Of a DNA stretch of 28,818 nucleotides, positions 6,583-14,873 are shown piece after piece (the first letter of the stretch is position 1; the number at the start of each line of letters is the position of its first letter). The position numbers were made by a program, and so were the translations under genes. Location: the NCBI GenBank assembly GCA_002426015.1, contig DINS01000029.1:1-28818 (forward strand), given 5' to 3'. The DNA is from Flavobacteriaceae bacterium UBA5534. GTDB taxonomy: Bacteria > Bacteroidota > Bacteroidia > Flavobacteriales > Flavobacteriaceae. The notes under the pieces were generated by a model that did not search any database, had not been told where the DNA came from, and saw only the letters and a program-made list of their open reading frames with translations.

Positions 6583-8676
6583 ATGAAAACCAAACTATTA
6601 TTCTTATTGGCATTTTGTATGCCTATCATATTCTTTGCTCAAAATGGCATCAACTATAAAGCCGTTATTAAAGACAATTTGGGCAATATCGTTGCAAATG
6701 ACCTTGTAGTTGTTCAATTTACAATACTTAAAGGTGTTGCTCAAACGAATGTCTATCGCGAAACCCATACACCAACAACAGATGCCAATGGTATCATCAT
6801 TGTGAACATTGGGGAAGGCACTTTTATTAGTGGTAATTATAACACCATCAATTGGAGCAATGATACCTATTATCTAAACACCCAAATCAACCTAGGTTCA
6901 GGATTGGTAGATATGGGTACGACCCAATTCAAAACGGTTCCTTATGCTTTGAGTGCTGCCAATGTGCAGGGACTGGAAAAAATCAATGAAGGTTTTGGTG
7001 CTGGATGGCGACTGATAGGAGTCAACCCAAGCAATTATGGGCCAATTGGATTGAATTCTGTTGATTTGAGCAAAAGCTTTAATCCTTCCACAATTGCAGG
7101 AGCCACAGGAACTAATGCAACCGCTTTTGGAGGTGGTACTATTGCTTCTGGAAACACTTCAACCGCCATGGGCATTTCTACAACTGCATCAGGAGGTTAT
7201 TCGACTGCGATGGGAAATTCAACAACTGCTTATGGAGAAAATTCAACCACCACGGGAGCGGTCACCAATGCTTTTGGTAATTATTCAACAGCTATGGGTT
7301 TAGGAACTATTGCATCAGCTTATGGCAATACAGCCATCGGTCTTTATAATTTAGGCGGTGGAAATAGTCTTACGTCTTGGGTAGAAGTAGACCCTTTGTT
7401 TGAAATAGGTAATGGTACATCACCTTCAGCACGTTCAAATGCCTTCACTATATTAAAAAACGGCACCATCACAGCACCCTCATTAACAAATGCGTTGATT
7501 ACAACTGCTGGTGCAAAGGCGTTGATTACCAAGGAGTATGCTGAAGCCAATTTAGTTTCAACTGGCCTTGAATTACTCAATGAAGGCAGTGGCACAGGAT
7601 GGCGATTAAAAGGAAGAAACCCAGGATCCTATGGGGACATTGGGAACAACGCCGTTGATTTTAGCACCAGTCAAGAACTTATCGATATTGGCGCTTTGGG
7701 AACTTATTCTTTTGCCGCTGGGAGAGATACGCGTGCACAGGGAGGCATTTCAACAGCCATGGGAAGTAACACAGTAGCATCAGGTGAATCTTCAACAGCT
7801 TTAGGTGCCTATACTAACGCAACTGGGTTAGCAACAACTTCAATGGGCTATTATTCCAATGCAACAGGCCTTTATTCTTTGGCAGCAGGCGTTTATACAC
7901 GAGCCAATGCTTATAATTCCACAGCCATTGGAGCATTTAATTTAGGTGGAGGTAATGCCACTACTTGGGTGGCAACTGACCCTTTATTCGAAATAGGCAA
8001 CGGAACAACAGGTAGTACTAGAGCTAATGCTGTGACTGTCTTAAAAAATGGTAATGTAGGCATTGGGGTTTCCAACCCAATTGCAAAGTTGCAAACCAAT
8101 GGCCGCATCCAATTTGGAAATCAAGAGTACATTGAAGATGGTGGCACTTTTATAATTACTGTAAATGGAGGTTTGGTCTCAACAGTAAACGGCGTTGACA
8201 ATTTAGGATCGGCTACTAATCGCTGGAATACCGTATATGCAACCAACGGAGTCATTAATACTTCCGACAGTCGTGATAAAACCAATATTACTGATTTGAA
8301 CTATGGGTTGAATGAATTAATGAAATTAAAACCAGTGAGCTACAACTGGAAAACCCATCCAAACGAGGACAAAAAACTCGGATTGATTGCGCAAGAATTG
8401 CTGCAAATAATTCCAGAAGTGGTCAAAACACACGAACAAATAGCCATTGATGACAACGACCGAACCAAAACCAAATCAGTTGAAATGGATAGAATGGGTG
8501 TGTATTACTCTGACCTGATTCCTGTGTTGATAAAGGCAATTCAAGAGCAGCAAGTCATTATAGCATCACAAAAGGTTCAAATTGAAACAGAAAAAGAAAT
8601 CAATAAAAAGCAAAGTGATCAGTTGGAGGCTATACTGAAACGTTTAGAAAAAAATGAAAAAACACAATCCAATTAA
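6583..8676 (+). CDS. Secreted tail-fibre/trimeric-adhesin-like protein with S74 self-cleaving domain (paralog 1)
   Basis: The 697-residue protein has a signal peptide (1-20), then the N-terminal domain shared by all four paralogs (21-125, AQNGINYKAVIKD ... VPYAL). Two copies of a head module follow (130-279 and 327-476), each with NEG..GWRLxGxNP, a run of YadA-like head motifs (STAMGxxTTASG) and DPLFEIGNGT. The C-terminal S74/intramolecular-chaperone domain (about 557-655) has TSDSRDKTNI with S561 and K566 in the Ser-x4-Lys spacing of the self-cleaving family, then KLGLIAQE. A coiled coil closes the protein (650-692). By family knowledge the chaperone domain folds the fibre as a trimer and then cuts itself off. 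There is no outer-membrane anchor or T9SS sorting domain, so the route to the surface is unclear. Confidence 0.88.
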   Translation: MKTKLLFLLAFCMPIIFFAQNGINYKAVIKDNLGNIVANDLVVVQFTILKGVAQTNVYRETHTPTTDANGIIIVNIGEGTFISGNYNTINWSNDTYYLNTQINLGSGLVDMGTTQFKTVPYALSAANVQGLEKINEGFGAGWRLIGVNPSNYGPIGLNSVDLSKSFNPSTIAGATGTNATAFGGGTIASGNTSTAMGISTTASGGYSTAMGNSTTAYGENSTTTGAVTNAFGNYSTAMGLGTIASAYGNTAIGLYNLGGGNSLTSWVEVDPLFEIGNGTSPSARSNAFTILKNGTITAPSLTNALITTAGAKALITKEYAEANLVSTGLELLNEGSGTGWRLKGRNPGSYGDIGNNAVDFSTSQELIDIGALGTYSFAAGRDTRAQGGISTAMGSNTVASGESSTALGAYTNATGLATTSMGYYSNATGLYSLAAGVYTRANAYNSTAIGAFNLGGGNATTWVATDPLFEIGNGTTGSTRANAVTVLKNGNVGIGVSNPIAKLQTNGRIQFGNQEYIEDGGTFIITVNGGLVSTVNGVDNLGSATNRWNTVYATNGVINTSDSRDKTNITDLNYGLNELMKLKPVSYNWKTHPNEDKKLGLIAQELLQIIPEVVKTHEQIAIDDNDRTKTKSVEMDRMGVYYSDLIPVLIKAIQEQQVIIASQKVQIETEKEINKKQSDQLEAILKRLEKNEKTQSN
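6970..7419 (+). repeat. Head module, first copy (intragenic duplication)
   Basis: This stretch encodes residues 130-279 of paralog 1, from LEKINEGFGAGWRL to DPLFEIGNGT. It is repeated as residues 327-476 (7561-8010). The order of sub-motifs is the same in both copies, but the sequence has drifted, so the duplication is not recent. The single-module paralogs at 8857 and 10539 correspond to one copy. Confidence 0.75.
7561..8010 (+). repeat. Head module, second copy (intragenic duplication)
   Basis: This encodes residues 327-476 of paralog 1, from LELLNEGSGTGWRL to DPLFEIGNGT. It is the partner of 6970-7419 and is separated from it by a linker of about 47 residues containing ITTAGAKALITKEYAEANL. 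Confidence 0.75.
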
Positions 8677-8678
8677 AA

Positions 8679-8744
8679 TGCTACATGTGTTGTGCCATTT
8701 GTTACAATAGTGATAGCCCTATGATAGATTTTGCAATAATTTTA
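8679..8744 (+). promoter_or_regulatory. Operator/promoter copy B: 21-bp-phased direct repeats plus -7 box
   Basis: TGCTACATGTGTTGT (8679-8693) and TGTTACAATAGTGAT (8700-8714) start 21 bp apart. After exactly 22 bp comes TAATTTTA (8737-8744). Repeat spacing and box distance are identical to copies A and C. It lies 113 bp before the gene at 8857. The TAGATTTTG at 8725 is an alternative -7 but breaks the TAnnTTTG spacing by one base and is absent from copy A. Confidence 0.72.
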
Positions 8745-8856
8745 TAAATGTGTTAAGCCTACTAATACCATTCATGTAAAATAATCGACCAATTATACAT
8801 TGTTTGCTGGTAATTAGGTAATTAAGATGTAAATTATTTATAAAATTAATAATTTT

Positions 8857-10425
8857 ATGAAAACAAAACTCACTCTTTTTTTTGTATTGCTTTTTGGCTT
8901 AATATGTTTTGCACAAAACGGCATCAATTACAAAGCTGTTATTAAGGACACTAATGGCAACGCTGTTGCCAATAATTCAATTACAGTTCAATTTACCATC
9001 TTAAAAGGTGCAACGCAAACCAACATTTACAGAGAAACCCATGCACCGACAACTGATGCCAATGGTATGGTGGTTATCAACATTGGTAAAGGAACACCAA
9101 TTAGTGGAACCTTTACAGGGGTTGATTGGGCAAGTGACGATCATTTTTTAAATGTGAAGATTAATACTGGCACAGGTTTGATAGATATGGGCACCACACC
9201 TTTTAGTGCTGTCCCTTATGCCATCACAGCTACATCGGCTCAAAATGTGACGGGTCTTGAAGCAATTAATGAAGGTAATGGTATTGGTTGGAGGCTTAAA
9301 GGGCGAGATCCTGCCTACTATGGTCCAATTGGTCAGGATGCTGTAGATTTGAGCATTCCTGTTAATTTGAGCAGTACATTAGGCGCTACGGGTGATTATT
9401 CTGTAGCATTAGGATATGCTTCTCAAGCTTCAGGTATTGGATCCGCAGCAATTGGTGCTAATGCAAAATCTTCAGGACCCTATTCCACAGCTTTAGGGAC
9501 GGGAACGATTGCCTCGGCCTTTTATGCCACAGCAATGGGAAAAGAAACAACTGCTTCTAATACCAATGCTACAGCCATGGGGCAGCAAACCACTGCTTCA
9601 GGCTATAATTCGACAGCCATGGGATATAATACGTCCGCATTGGGTTCTTTTTCCTCGGCTATGGGGTATAATACAAAAGCAAGGTCATATTTAGCAACAG
9701 CTATAGGGCGTTATAATGTTGGCACTGCAATCGATCAAATTAATTGGAACTCGGCTGATCCTTTGTTTGAAATAGGAAATGGAACGTCCATCTTAACACT
9801 TTCAAATGCTCTAACAGTTTTAAAAAATGGCAATGTCGGCATTTCAACTTCTAATCCAACGACAAAGCTGCATATAACGGATGGTTCAGACGCTTCTTAC
9901 TCCAATACTAGTGGCTATTTGGCTATTGGTGACCTCGACAGCACCAATCTAGTGTTTGATAACAATGAAATCATGGCACGAAACAATGGTGCAGCCTCTG
10001 GTTTATACCTTCAACACGATGGTGGGGCTGTATATGTGGGTGGAGCTGTGGTGCACAGTTCGGACAGACGCTTAAAAGAGCATATTACTGATCTGTCTTA
10101 TGGGCTTAATGAAATTATGCAATTGCACCCTAAAAGCTACCATTGGAAAGGCAGAGAGCAAACCACTAGATCATTTGGGTTGATCGCGCAGGAGGTACAG
10201 TCCATCATTACCGAAATTGTACTGTCAAAAGAAGACGAAGACCACACCTTGAGCATTAACTACACCGAATTGATTCCTGTATTGATAAAAGCGATGCAAG
10301 AACAGCAAACAATAATTGAAGATTTAAGAACAGAATTAGCAACATTAAAAACATTGGAACAACGAATCCGACAGTTGGAAACAGTATCAAAACAAACAAC
10401 TTTGACAATAACAGAAAACCATTAA
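8857..10425 (+). CDS. Secreted tail-fibre/trimeric-adhesin-like protein with S74 self-cleaving domain (paralog 2)
   Basis: The 522-residue protein has a signal peptide (1-20), the shared N-terminal domain (21-125), one head module (133-310) with an unusually long run of YadA-like motifs (about 175-285, e.g. TAMGQQTTASGYNSTAMG) and DPLFEIGNGT. A linker with GNVGISTSNPTTKLHI leads into the S74 chaperone domain: SSDRRLKEHI with S402/K407 in the self-cleavage spacing, then FGLIAQEV. The C-terminal coiled coil (470-515) should help trimerise the fibre. It is preceded by operator copy B and followed by an intrinsic terminator at 10441, so it is probably monocistronic. It carries no T9SS or lipoprotein signal. 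The family assignment is strong; the adhesin role is inferred. Confidence 0.88.
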   Translation: MKTKLTLFFVLLFGLICFAQNGINYKAVIKDTNGNAVANNSITVQFTILKGATQTNIYRETHAPTTDANGMVVINIGKGTPISGTFTGVDWASDDHFLNVKINTGTGLIDMGTTPFSAVPYAITATSAQNVTGLEAINEGNGIGWRLKGRDPAYYGPIGQDAVDLSIPVNLSSTLGATGDYSVALGYASQASGIGSAAIGANAKSSGPYSTALGTGTIASAFYATAMGKETTASNTNATAMGQQTTASGYNSTAMGYNTSALGSFSSAMGYNTKARSYLATAIGRYNVGTAIDQINWNSADPLFEIGNGTSILTLSNALTVLKNGNVGISTSNPTTKLHITDGSDASYSNTSGYLAIGDLDSTNLVFDNNEIMARNNGAASGLYLQHDGGAVYVGGAVVHSSDRRLKEHITDLSYGLNEIMQLHPKSYHWKGREQTTRSFGLIAQEVQSIITEIVLSKEDEDHTLSINYTELIPVLIKAMQEQQTIIEDLRTELATLKTLEQRIRQLETVSKQTTLTITENH

Positions 10426-10440
10426 CTCCTAGCAGCTTAT

Positions 10441-10478
10441 AAAGGGATCATGATTTTAATTTTCAATCTCTTTTTTTT
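10441..10478 (+). terminator. Intrinsic terminator after paralog 2
   Basis: AAAGGGAT (10441-10448) pairs with ATCTCTTT (10466-10473, one G-T pair) across a 17-nt loop and runs directly into an eight-T tract. It starts 15 nt after the stop codon. Confidence 0.6.
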
Positions 10479-10501
10479 GTAAATTGTTGTGATTAAACCA
10501 T

Positions 10502-10522
10502 ATAGAAGAATTCGTCTTCTAT
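10502..10522 (+). other. 8-bp perfect hairpin in the leader of paralog 3
   Basis: ATAGAAGA and TCTTCTAT pair perfectly around a 5-nt loop (ATTCG), 16 nt before the ATG at 10539. No T tract follows, so it is not a terminator. It may shape the 5' leader of the mRNA or be a protein-binding palindrome. Confidence 0.45.
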
Positions 10523-10538
10523 TATAAACCCACTAGTC

Positions 10539-12005
10539 ATGAAAAAAATTACCTTTTTTTTGATTGTGTTGATAGCATCCATGAGCCTTGCTCAAAACGG
10601 TATCAACTATAAGGCTGTTATTAAAGATAACAATGGTAACGTAGTAGCAAACCAAGGCATTACTGTAGAATTTAACATTCTAAAAGGTGTAGGACAATCT
10701 AATGTTTACAAAGAAACACATACACCAACCACAGATGCCAATGGCATTATCGTCGTCAACATTGGAGAAGGGACTCCTGTAAGTGGTACCTTCAGCACTA
10801 TTGCTTGGGGAAGTGATTCACATTGGTTAAATGTCAAAGTGAATTCAGGCAATGGTTTGGTTGATATGGGCACTACCGAATTTAAAGCCGTACCTTATGC
10901 ATTGAATGTGACTGGTTTGGAGAAAATAACTGAAAGTGGTAATACAGGTTGGCGATTAAAAGGACAAGATCCTGATCAATATGGAACTATTGGATTCAAA
11001 TCCATTGATTTAAGTCTAACCAATGTTCCATCATCAATTTATGGCGCCACAGGAGATTATGCCTTTGCATCGGGTTTGCGCACAGAAGCATCTGGACCTT
11101 CTTCAATTGCAATGGGTTTTGGATCTAAGTCTAGTGGAATCTATTCCATAGCTATTGGATATAATCCAATTGCGTCAGGAGGTGTTTCTACCGCTTTTGG
11201 AAACCAAACACTTGCTTCTGGAAGTTTAGCAACAGCTGCTGGTTCTGAAACAAAAGCAGAATCTTTGGCATCTACCGCCATGGGACAATTTAATGTGGGA
11301 GGAGGTAATCCAACTACTTGGATAGCAACCGATCCGTTGTTTGAGATTGGTAATGGCACTGCAAATAACGCAAGAAAAAATGCCTTAACGGTCTATAAAA
11401 ATGGCAACATGAAAATAGGTGGCAACGCAAACTTAAATGACGGTATAGCATCTGGAATCGCCTTGAGCGTCAATGGTTCGGAAGCCATCTGGTATAATGG
11501 CACTTATTTTAGTTGGGGCTACGGAGGTACTGCCAATCTCTTTGCCGATAATGTAGGCATCGGCATCGTGGCACCTAATGTGGCACTCGATGTGAATGGT
11601 TCTATTGAATATACAGGTACGATTACTGGAGTATCTGATGAACGGCTTAAAGAGAATTTTTTGCCTATTGAAAACGTTTTGACAAAACTACAGGGCATTC
11701 AAGGTTATTCCTATAATATGAAAGGTGATGAAAACATGAACCGTCAATACGGTGTCATCGCTCAAGAACTTCAAAAAGTGTTTCCTGAAATGGTAAGTAC
11801 GGTGGATACCGATAAAGGCTATCTAGGCGTCAGCTATATTCAACTGATTCCTGTGTTGTTAGAAGCTATCAAGGAGCAACAAGACATCATCGAATCCCAA
11901 AAAGCCCAAATTAAAGATGAAAAACAAATGAACGCTTTTCAAAATGAACAGTTACAAGCCTTAATAAATCGTTTGGAAATCATAGAAAAGAGGCAATTTA
12001 ATTAA
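10539..12005 (+). CDS. Secreted tail-fibre/trimeric-adhesin-like protein with S74 self-cleaving domain (paralog 3)
   Basis: The 488-residue protein has a signal peptide (1-19), the shared N-terminal domain (20-122), a single head module (126-273) with shorter YadA-like repeats (ASGPSSIAMGFGSKSSG), and DPLFEIGNGT. A central beta-rich segment (290-360, with NVGIGIVAPNVALDVNGSI) precedes the S74 domain: GVSDERLKENF with S366/K371 in self-cleavage spacing, then YGVIAQEL. A C-terminal coiled coil covers about 435-485. Unlike paralogs 2 and 4 it has no copy of the phased-repeat operator. Its 113-bp upstream gap holds the terminator of the previous gene and a leader hairpin, so its promoter is unclear; read-through from 8857 is possible. 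Confidence 0.87.
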   Translation: MKKITFFLIVLIASMSLAQNGINYKAVIKDNNGNVVANQGITVEFNILKGVGQSNVYKETHTPTTDANGIIVVNIGEGTPVSGTFSTIAWGSDSHWLNVKVNSGNGLVDMGTTEFKAVPYALNVTGLEKITESGNTGWRLKGQDPDQYGTIGFKSIDLSLTNVPSSIYGATGDYAFASGLRTEASGPSSIAMGFGSKSSGIYSIAIGYNPIASGGVSTAFGNQTLASGSLATAAGSETKAESLASTAMGQFNVGGGNPTTWIATDPLFEIGNGTANNARKNALTVYKNGNMKIGGNANLNDGIASGIALSVNGSEAIWYNGTYFSWGYGGTANLFADNVGIGIVAPNVALDVNGSIEYTGTITGVSDERLKENFLPIENVLTKLQGIQGYSYNMKGDENMNRQYGVIAQELQKVFPEMVSTVDTDKGYLGVSYIQLIPVLLEAIKEQQDIIESQKAQIKDEKQMNAFQNEQLQALINRLEIIEKRQFN

Positions 12006-12007
12006 AA

Positions 12008-12073
12008 TGTTACATGTGTTGTACCATTTGTTACAATAGTGATAACCCTATGGTAGATTTTGCAATAATTTTA
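12008..12073 (+). promoter_or_regulatory. Operator/promoter copy C: 21-bp-phased direct repeats plus -7 box
   Basis: TGTTACATGTGTTGT (12008-12022) and TGTTACAATAGTGAT (12029-12043) start 21 bp apart, followed after exactly 22 bp by TAATTTTA (12066-12073). It begins 3 nt after the stop of paralog 3 and serves the gene at 12195 and probably the two genes behind it. It closely matches copy B over the whole stretch. Confidence 0.72.
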
Positions 12074-12194
12074 TACATACAATGAACTTACAAATACCCA
12101 TCCATACAATATAATTAACCAACCATACATTATACGCTGTTAATGAGGTGATTAAATTGTAAATTATTTGTAAGAAAACTAAATTATTTCAGAC

Positions 12195-13895
12195 ATGAAA
12201 ACAAAAATTACTCTATTTCTGGTATTATTGATCTGCAACATAGGTGTTGCCCAAAATGGCATTAATTACAAGGCTGTTATAAAAGATAACCTTGGAAATG
12301 TTGTTGCCAACGATCCTGTTATTGTACAATTTTCAGTATTACAAGGTGCAGCACTTACAAATGTTTACACAGAAACCCATAACACAACGACAGATGACAA
12401 TGGAATTGTCATCTTAAACATTGGTGAAGGAACATTCATCTCTGGAAACTTTGCCAATATAGATTGGGCTAGTGATGACCATTTTTTGAATGTTAGAGTC
12501 GATACTGGTTCCGGATTGATAAATATGGGAACTACCCAATTCAAATCGGTGCCTTACGCCATGGCTGCTGGCGATATTGAATTGCCCTACTTTGGAAGTG
12601 TAAATCAATCTGGTGCTGCATTTCATGTTCACAACGATTCAGAAAGCTCTCGCTTTGGACTTGCAGGTTCGGTTGGAGTTGGTGGTGAAATTTTGCCAGC
12701 TAACAACGCAGGTGTAATGGGTAATGGAGTTGGAGCACATGGGGTTTATGGGGTTTCCAAAACGAGTTTTTTTGCTGGTGTACAAGGTGTTTCTGAATCG
12801 GCAACAGGTGTAGGCGTTCAAGGCTATGGCTTTGGTGGTGGTGTTGGAGGCCATTTCTACACAACTTCTACAGGTACGGCAGCCTTGACTACTGGCACTG
12901 GAAATGTTGGGATTGGTACTGGCACACCAGAAAGTAAACTTCATGTGGCAGGAGATATATTCCTGGCAAGTAATTTAGGAGGTTTTAATATAGGCTATCC
13001 AAATAATGGCAATCAATGGCGACTTTCTACTTTAGGTGGTGGTTCAACTCTCGTATTTCGTTCTAAACCAGACGCAAGTACAACCATTTCTACTAGATTT
13101 ATGATGGAACAAACTGGAGAATTCAAATTTGGTAATATAACTACTGGGGAGGATGCGTGGGTGCACATTAAAAACAATTCAAGCGTAAATAAACAGCACT
13201 TGCTTTTAGAAGAAGAAGGAAACGATTATGCTAGAATTGGTTTTAAAAATACGTCCTCTACAGGTAATTGGGATATTGCTGCCTTGCCTAGTAATGTAAC
13301 TACCAGCGCACGACTAAATTTTTACTTCAGGAATGCATCTGGTGCAGCAGATAGAATGGTCATTACGGGAGATGGAAAAGTAGGAATAAATGGCACGCCT
13401 ACCTCACGAGTGCATATTTATCAAGCAGGCCAGACTGTTGGAACTGGGCTTGCGTTTAAGGATGGCACGGCAAATTTAGATTGGAACATCACTCATGGTT
13501 ATGCACTTCGTTTTCATTATGGTGCTACCCTTATGGGTTCTATTAGTGCCACTACAGGAGCTTACGTGCAATCTTCAGATATGAGTCTAAAAAGTAACAT
13601 ACAGAGTATTGATACAATATTGGATCGTGTTAAGCTCTTAAGGCCCACATCATACTTTTATAAAGACGATACTTCAAAAAAGAAATCGTTAGGTTTTATT
13701 GCTCAAGAAGTTCAAAGCATATTTCCAGAAGTGGTACATTATTCCGAAGCTGATAATTTATATGGAATAGATTATTCTGGTTTTGGAGTTGTAGCTATAA
13801 AGGCCATTCAAGAACAACAAACCATTATAGAAAACCAACAAAAACAAATCGACGAACTTAAAGCCATGGTGCAGTCATTACTTGATAAACAATAA
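12195..13895 (+). CDS. Secreted tail-fibre-like protein with S74 self-cleaving domain, different head (paralog 4)
   Basis: The 566-residue protein shares the signal peptide (1-20) and N-terminal domain (21-123) with the other three paralogs but has no YadA-like head repeats. Instead there is a Gly/Val-rich region (about 155-235, e.g. GVMGNGVGAHGVYGV), then two fibre-type motifs (GNVGIGTGTPESKLHV, 236-251, and GKVGINGTPTSRVHI, 394-408) flanking beta-rich segments. The S74 domain has SSDMSLKSNI with S461/K466 in self-cleavage spacing and LGFIAQEVQ. A coiled coil ends the protein (535-566). Operator copy C lies upstream. The next gene starts 4 nt after the stop, so this is the first gene of a likely three-gene operon. 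The head exchange suggests a different binding target. Confidence 0.87.
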   Translation: MKTKITLFLVLLICNIGVAQNGINYKAVIKDNLGNVVANDPVIVQFSVLQGAALTNVYTETHNTTTDDNGIVILNIGEGTFISGNFANIDWASDDHFLNVRVDTGSGLINMGTTQFKSVPYAMAAGDIELPYFGSVNQSGAAFHVHNDSESSRFGLAGSVGVGGEILPANNAGVMGNGVGAHGVYGVSKTSFFAGVQGVSESATGVGVQGYGFGGGVGGHFYTTSTGTAALTTGTGNVGIGTGTPESKLHVAGDIFLASNLGGFNIGYPNNGNQWRLSTLGGGSTLVFRSKPDASTTISTRFMMEQTGEFKFGNITTGEDAWVHIKNNSSVNKQHLLLEEEGNDYARIGFKNTSSTGNWDIAALPSNVTTSARLNFYFRNASGAADRMVITGDGKVGINGTPTSRVHIYQAGQTVGTGLAFKDGTANLDWNITHGYALRFHYGATLMGSISATTGAYVQSSDMSLKSNIQSIDTILDRVKLLRPTSYFYKDDTSKKKSLGFIAQEVQSIFPEVVHYSEADNLYGIDYSGFGVVAIKAIQEQQTIIENQQKQIDELKAMVQSLLDKQ

Positions 13896-13899
13896 TATT

Positions 13900-14856
13900 A
13901 TGAAAACAAAACTCACATTTTTAACCTTGCTTATGGTAAGCTTTATTTGTAAAGCCCAATCCATCGAAAAATTCAGTGTCGATAGTGGAGGAGCATCAAC
14001 AACCGTTGGCAATATCAATATCCTTTATACCCTTGGCGAAGTCAATGTACAGGAGTTGAGCACGCCATCGGTTTCTATGTCTGAAGGGTTTATCAATGCC
14101 AATTTTAAGATTAAGATAGACCCAAAACTATTTCTGCAAGGCCCAATGCTAAACCCTGTTATAGCAGGACAAATGAACGATAACTTGCGTTCTGGAGGCC
14201 TAATTCCAACAACAAGCCCTTATTCCGATGGAGCGACCTGTAATGCATCGGTATTCTCTGTAACAGGCAACAATGCCATTGTCGATTGGGTTTGGGTTGA
14301 ACTGCGTGCTGCCAACGACAACACCAAACGCATCAATGGAAAGTCTGCCCTAGTACAGCGCGATGGCGATGTGGTCGGTTTAGATGGTGTTTCTAATCTT
14401 GTTATGAGTGCGGCACCAACCAATTATTATGTGGTGGTAGATCATCGCAACCACAATGGCGCCATGACCTCTGGTGTTATTGGTCTCAATGAGACCACGC
14501 CTACAGTGGTAGATTTTACAAGCAATTCGTTAGCAACCTATGGTGTCAATGCAAGAGCATTGCTCGTATCGGGTAACATGGCCTTATGGGCAGGAGATGC
14601 CAATGGTAATGGCGCTATTAGGTTTTTAGGACCAGGCAATGATTCCGGATTTATAAAGGCCTTTATCTTAGGTATTTCTAGCAGCAACTTTTTTCCTTAC
14701 ACTGGTTACCACAATGCCGACATCAATATGAATGGTCAGGTGCGCTATTTAGGGCCTGGCAACGATACAGGACTTTTAAAAACCATTGTATTGGCACATC
14801 CTAGTAATGGTGCCTCTTCTAATTTTTATCCAATACAAACACAAATACCAAATTAA
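13900..14856 (+). CDS. Secreted protein with paired dockerin-like calcium-binding repeats
   Basis: The 318-residue protein begins at ATG 13900, which gives a clean signal peptide (MKTKLTFLTLLMVSFICKAQ); a TTG at 13882 would only add six residues ahead of it. A short GEVNVQELSTPSVSMSEGF segment is followed by a Bacteroidota-type beta domain (about 80-215, LQGPMLNP ... MNDNLRSGGLIPTTSPY). Two EF-hand-like repeats end the protein: GDANGNGAIRFLGPGNDSGF (about 233-252) and NADINMNGQVRYLGPGNDTGL (about 276-295), spaced as in type I dockerins. Dockerins bind cohesin domains using calcium. There is no T9SS sorting domain. It lies 17 bp before a T9SS-sorted protein that may be its partner. Confidence 0.8.
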   Translation: MKTKLTFLTLLMVSFICKAQSIEKFSVDSGGASTTVGNINILYTLGEVNVQELSTPSVSMSEGFINANFKIKIDPKLFLQGPMLNPVIAGQMNDNLRSGGLIPTTSPYSDGATCNASVFSVTGNNAIVDWVWVELRAANDNTKRINGKSALVQRDGDVVGLDGVSNLVMSAAPTNYYVVVDHRNHNGAMTSGVIGLNETTPTVVDFTSNSLATYGVNARALLVSGNMALWAGDANGNGAIRFLGPGNDSGFIKAFILGISSSNFFPYTGYHNADINMNGQVRYLGPGNDTGLLKTIVLAHPSNGASSNFYPIQTQIPN

Positions 14857-14873
14857 CTTTAAAACATACAACC

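Noticed and set aside
7094..7303. Out-of-frame ORFs within repeat regions (also 9509-9694 and 19175-19378)
   Set aside because: They exist only because the in-frame repeats have biased codons that keep another frame open; the real genes cover them fully.
13882..13884. TTG as start of the dockerin-like gene
   Set aside because: It lies inside the preceding gene and adds six residues before a complete signal peptide; ATG 13900 fits better.
6583..13895. Prophage or phage-tail region, because of the tail-fibre and S74 domains
   Set aside because: All four proteins have signal peptides and are surrounded by regulator and secretion-type genes. No capsid, terminase, baseplate, lysis or integrase gene is present.
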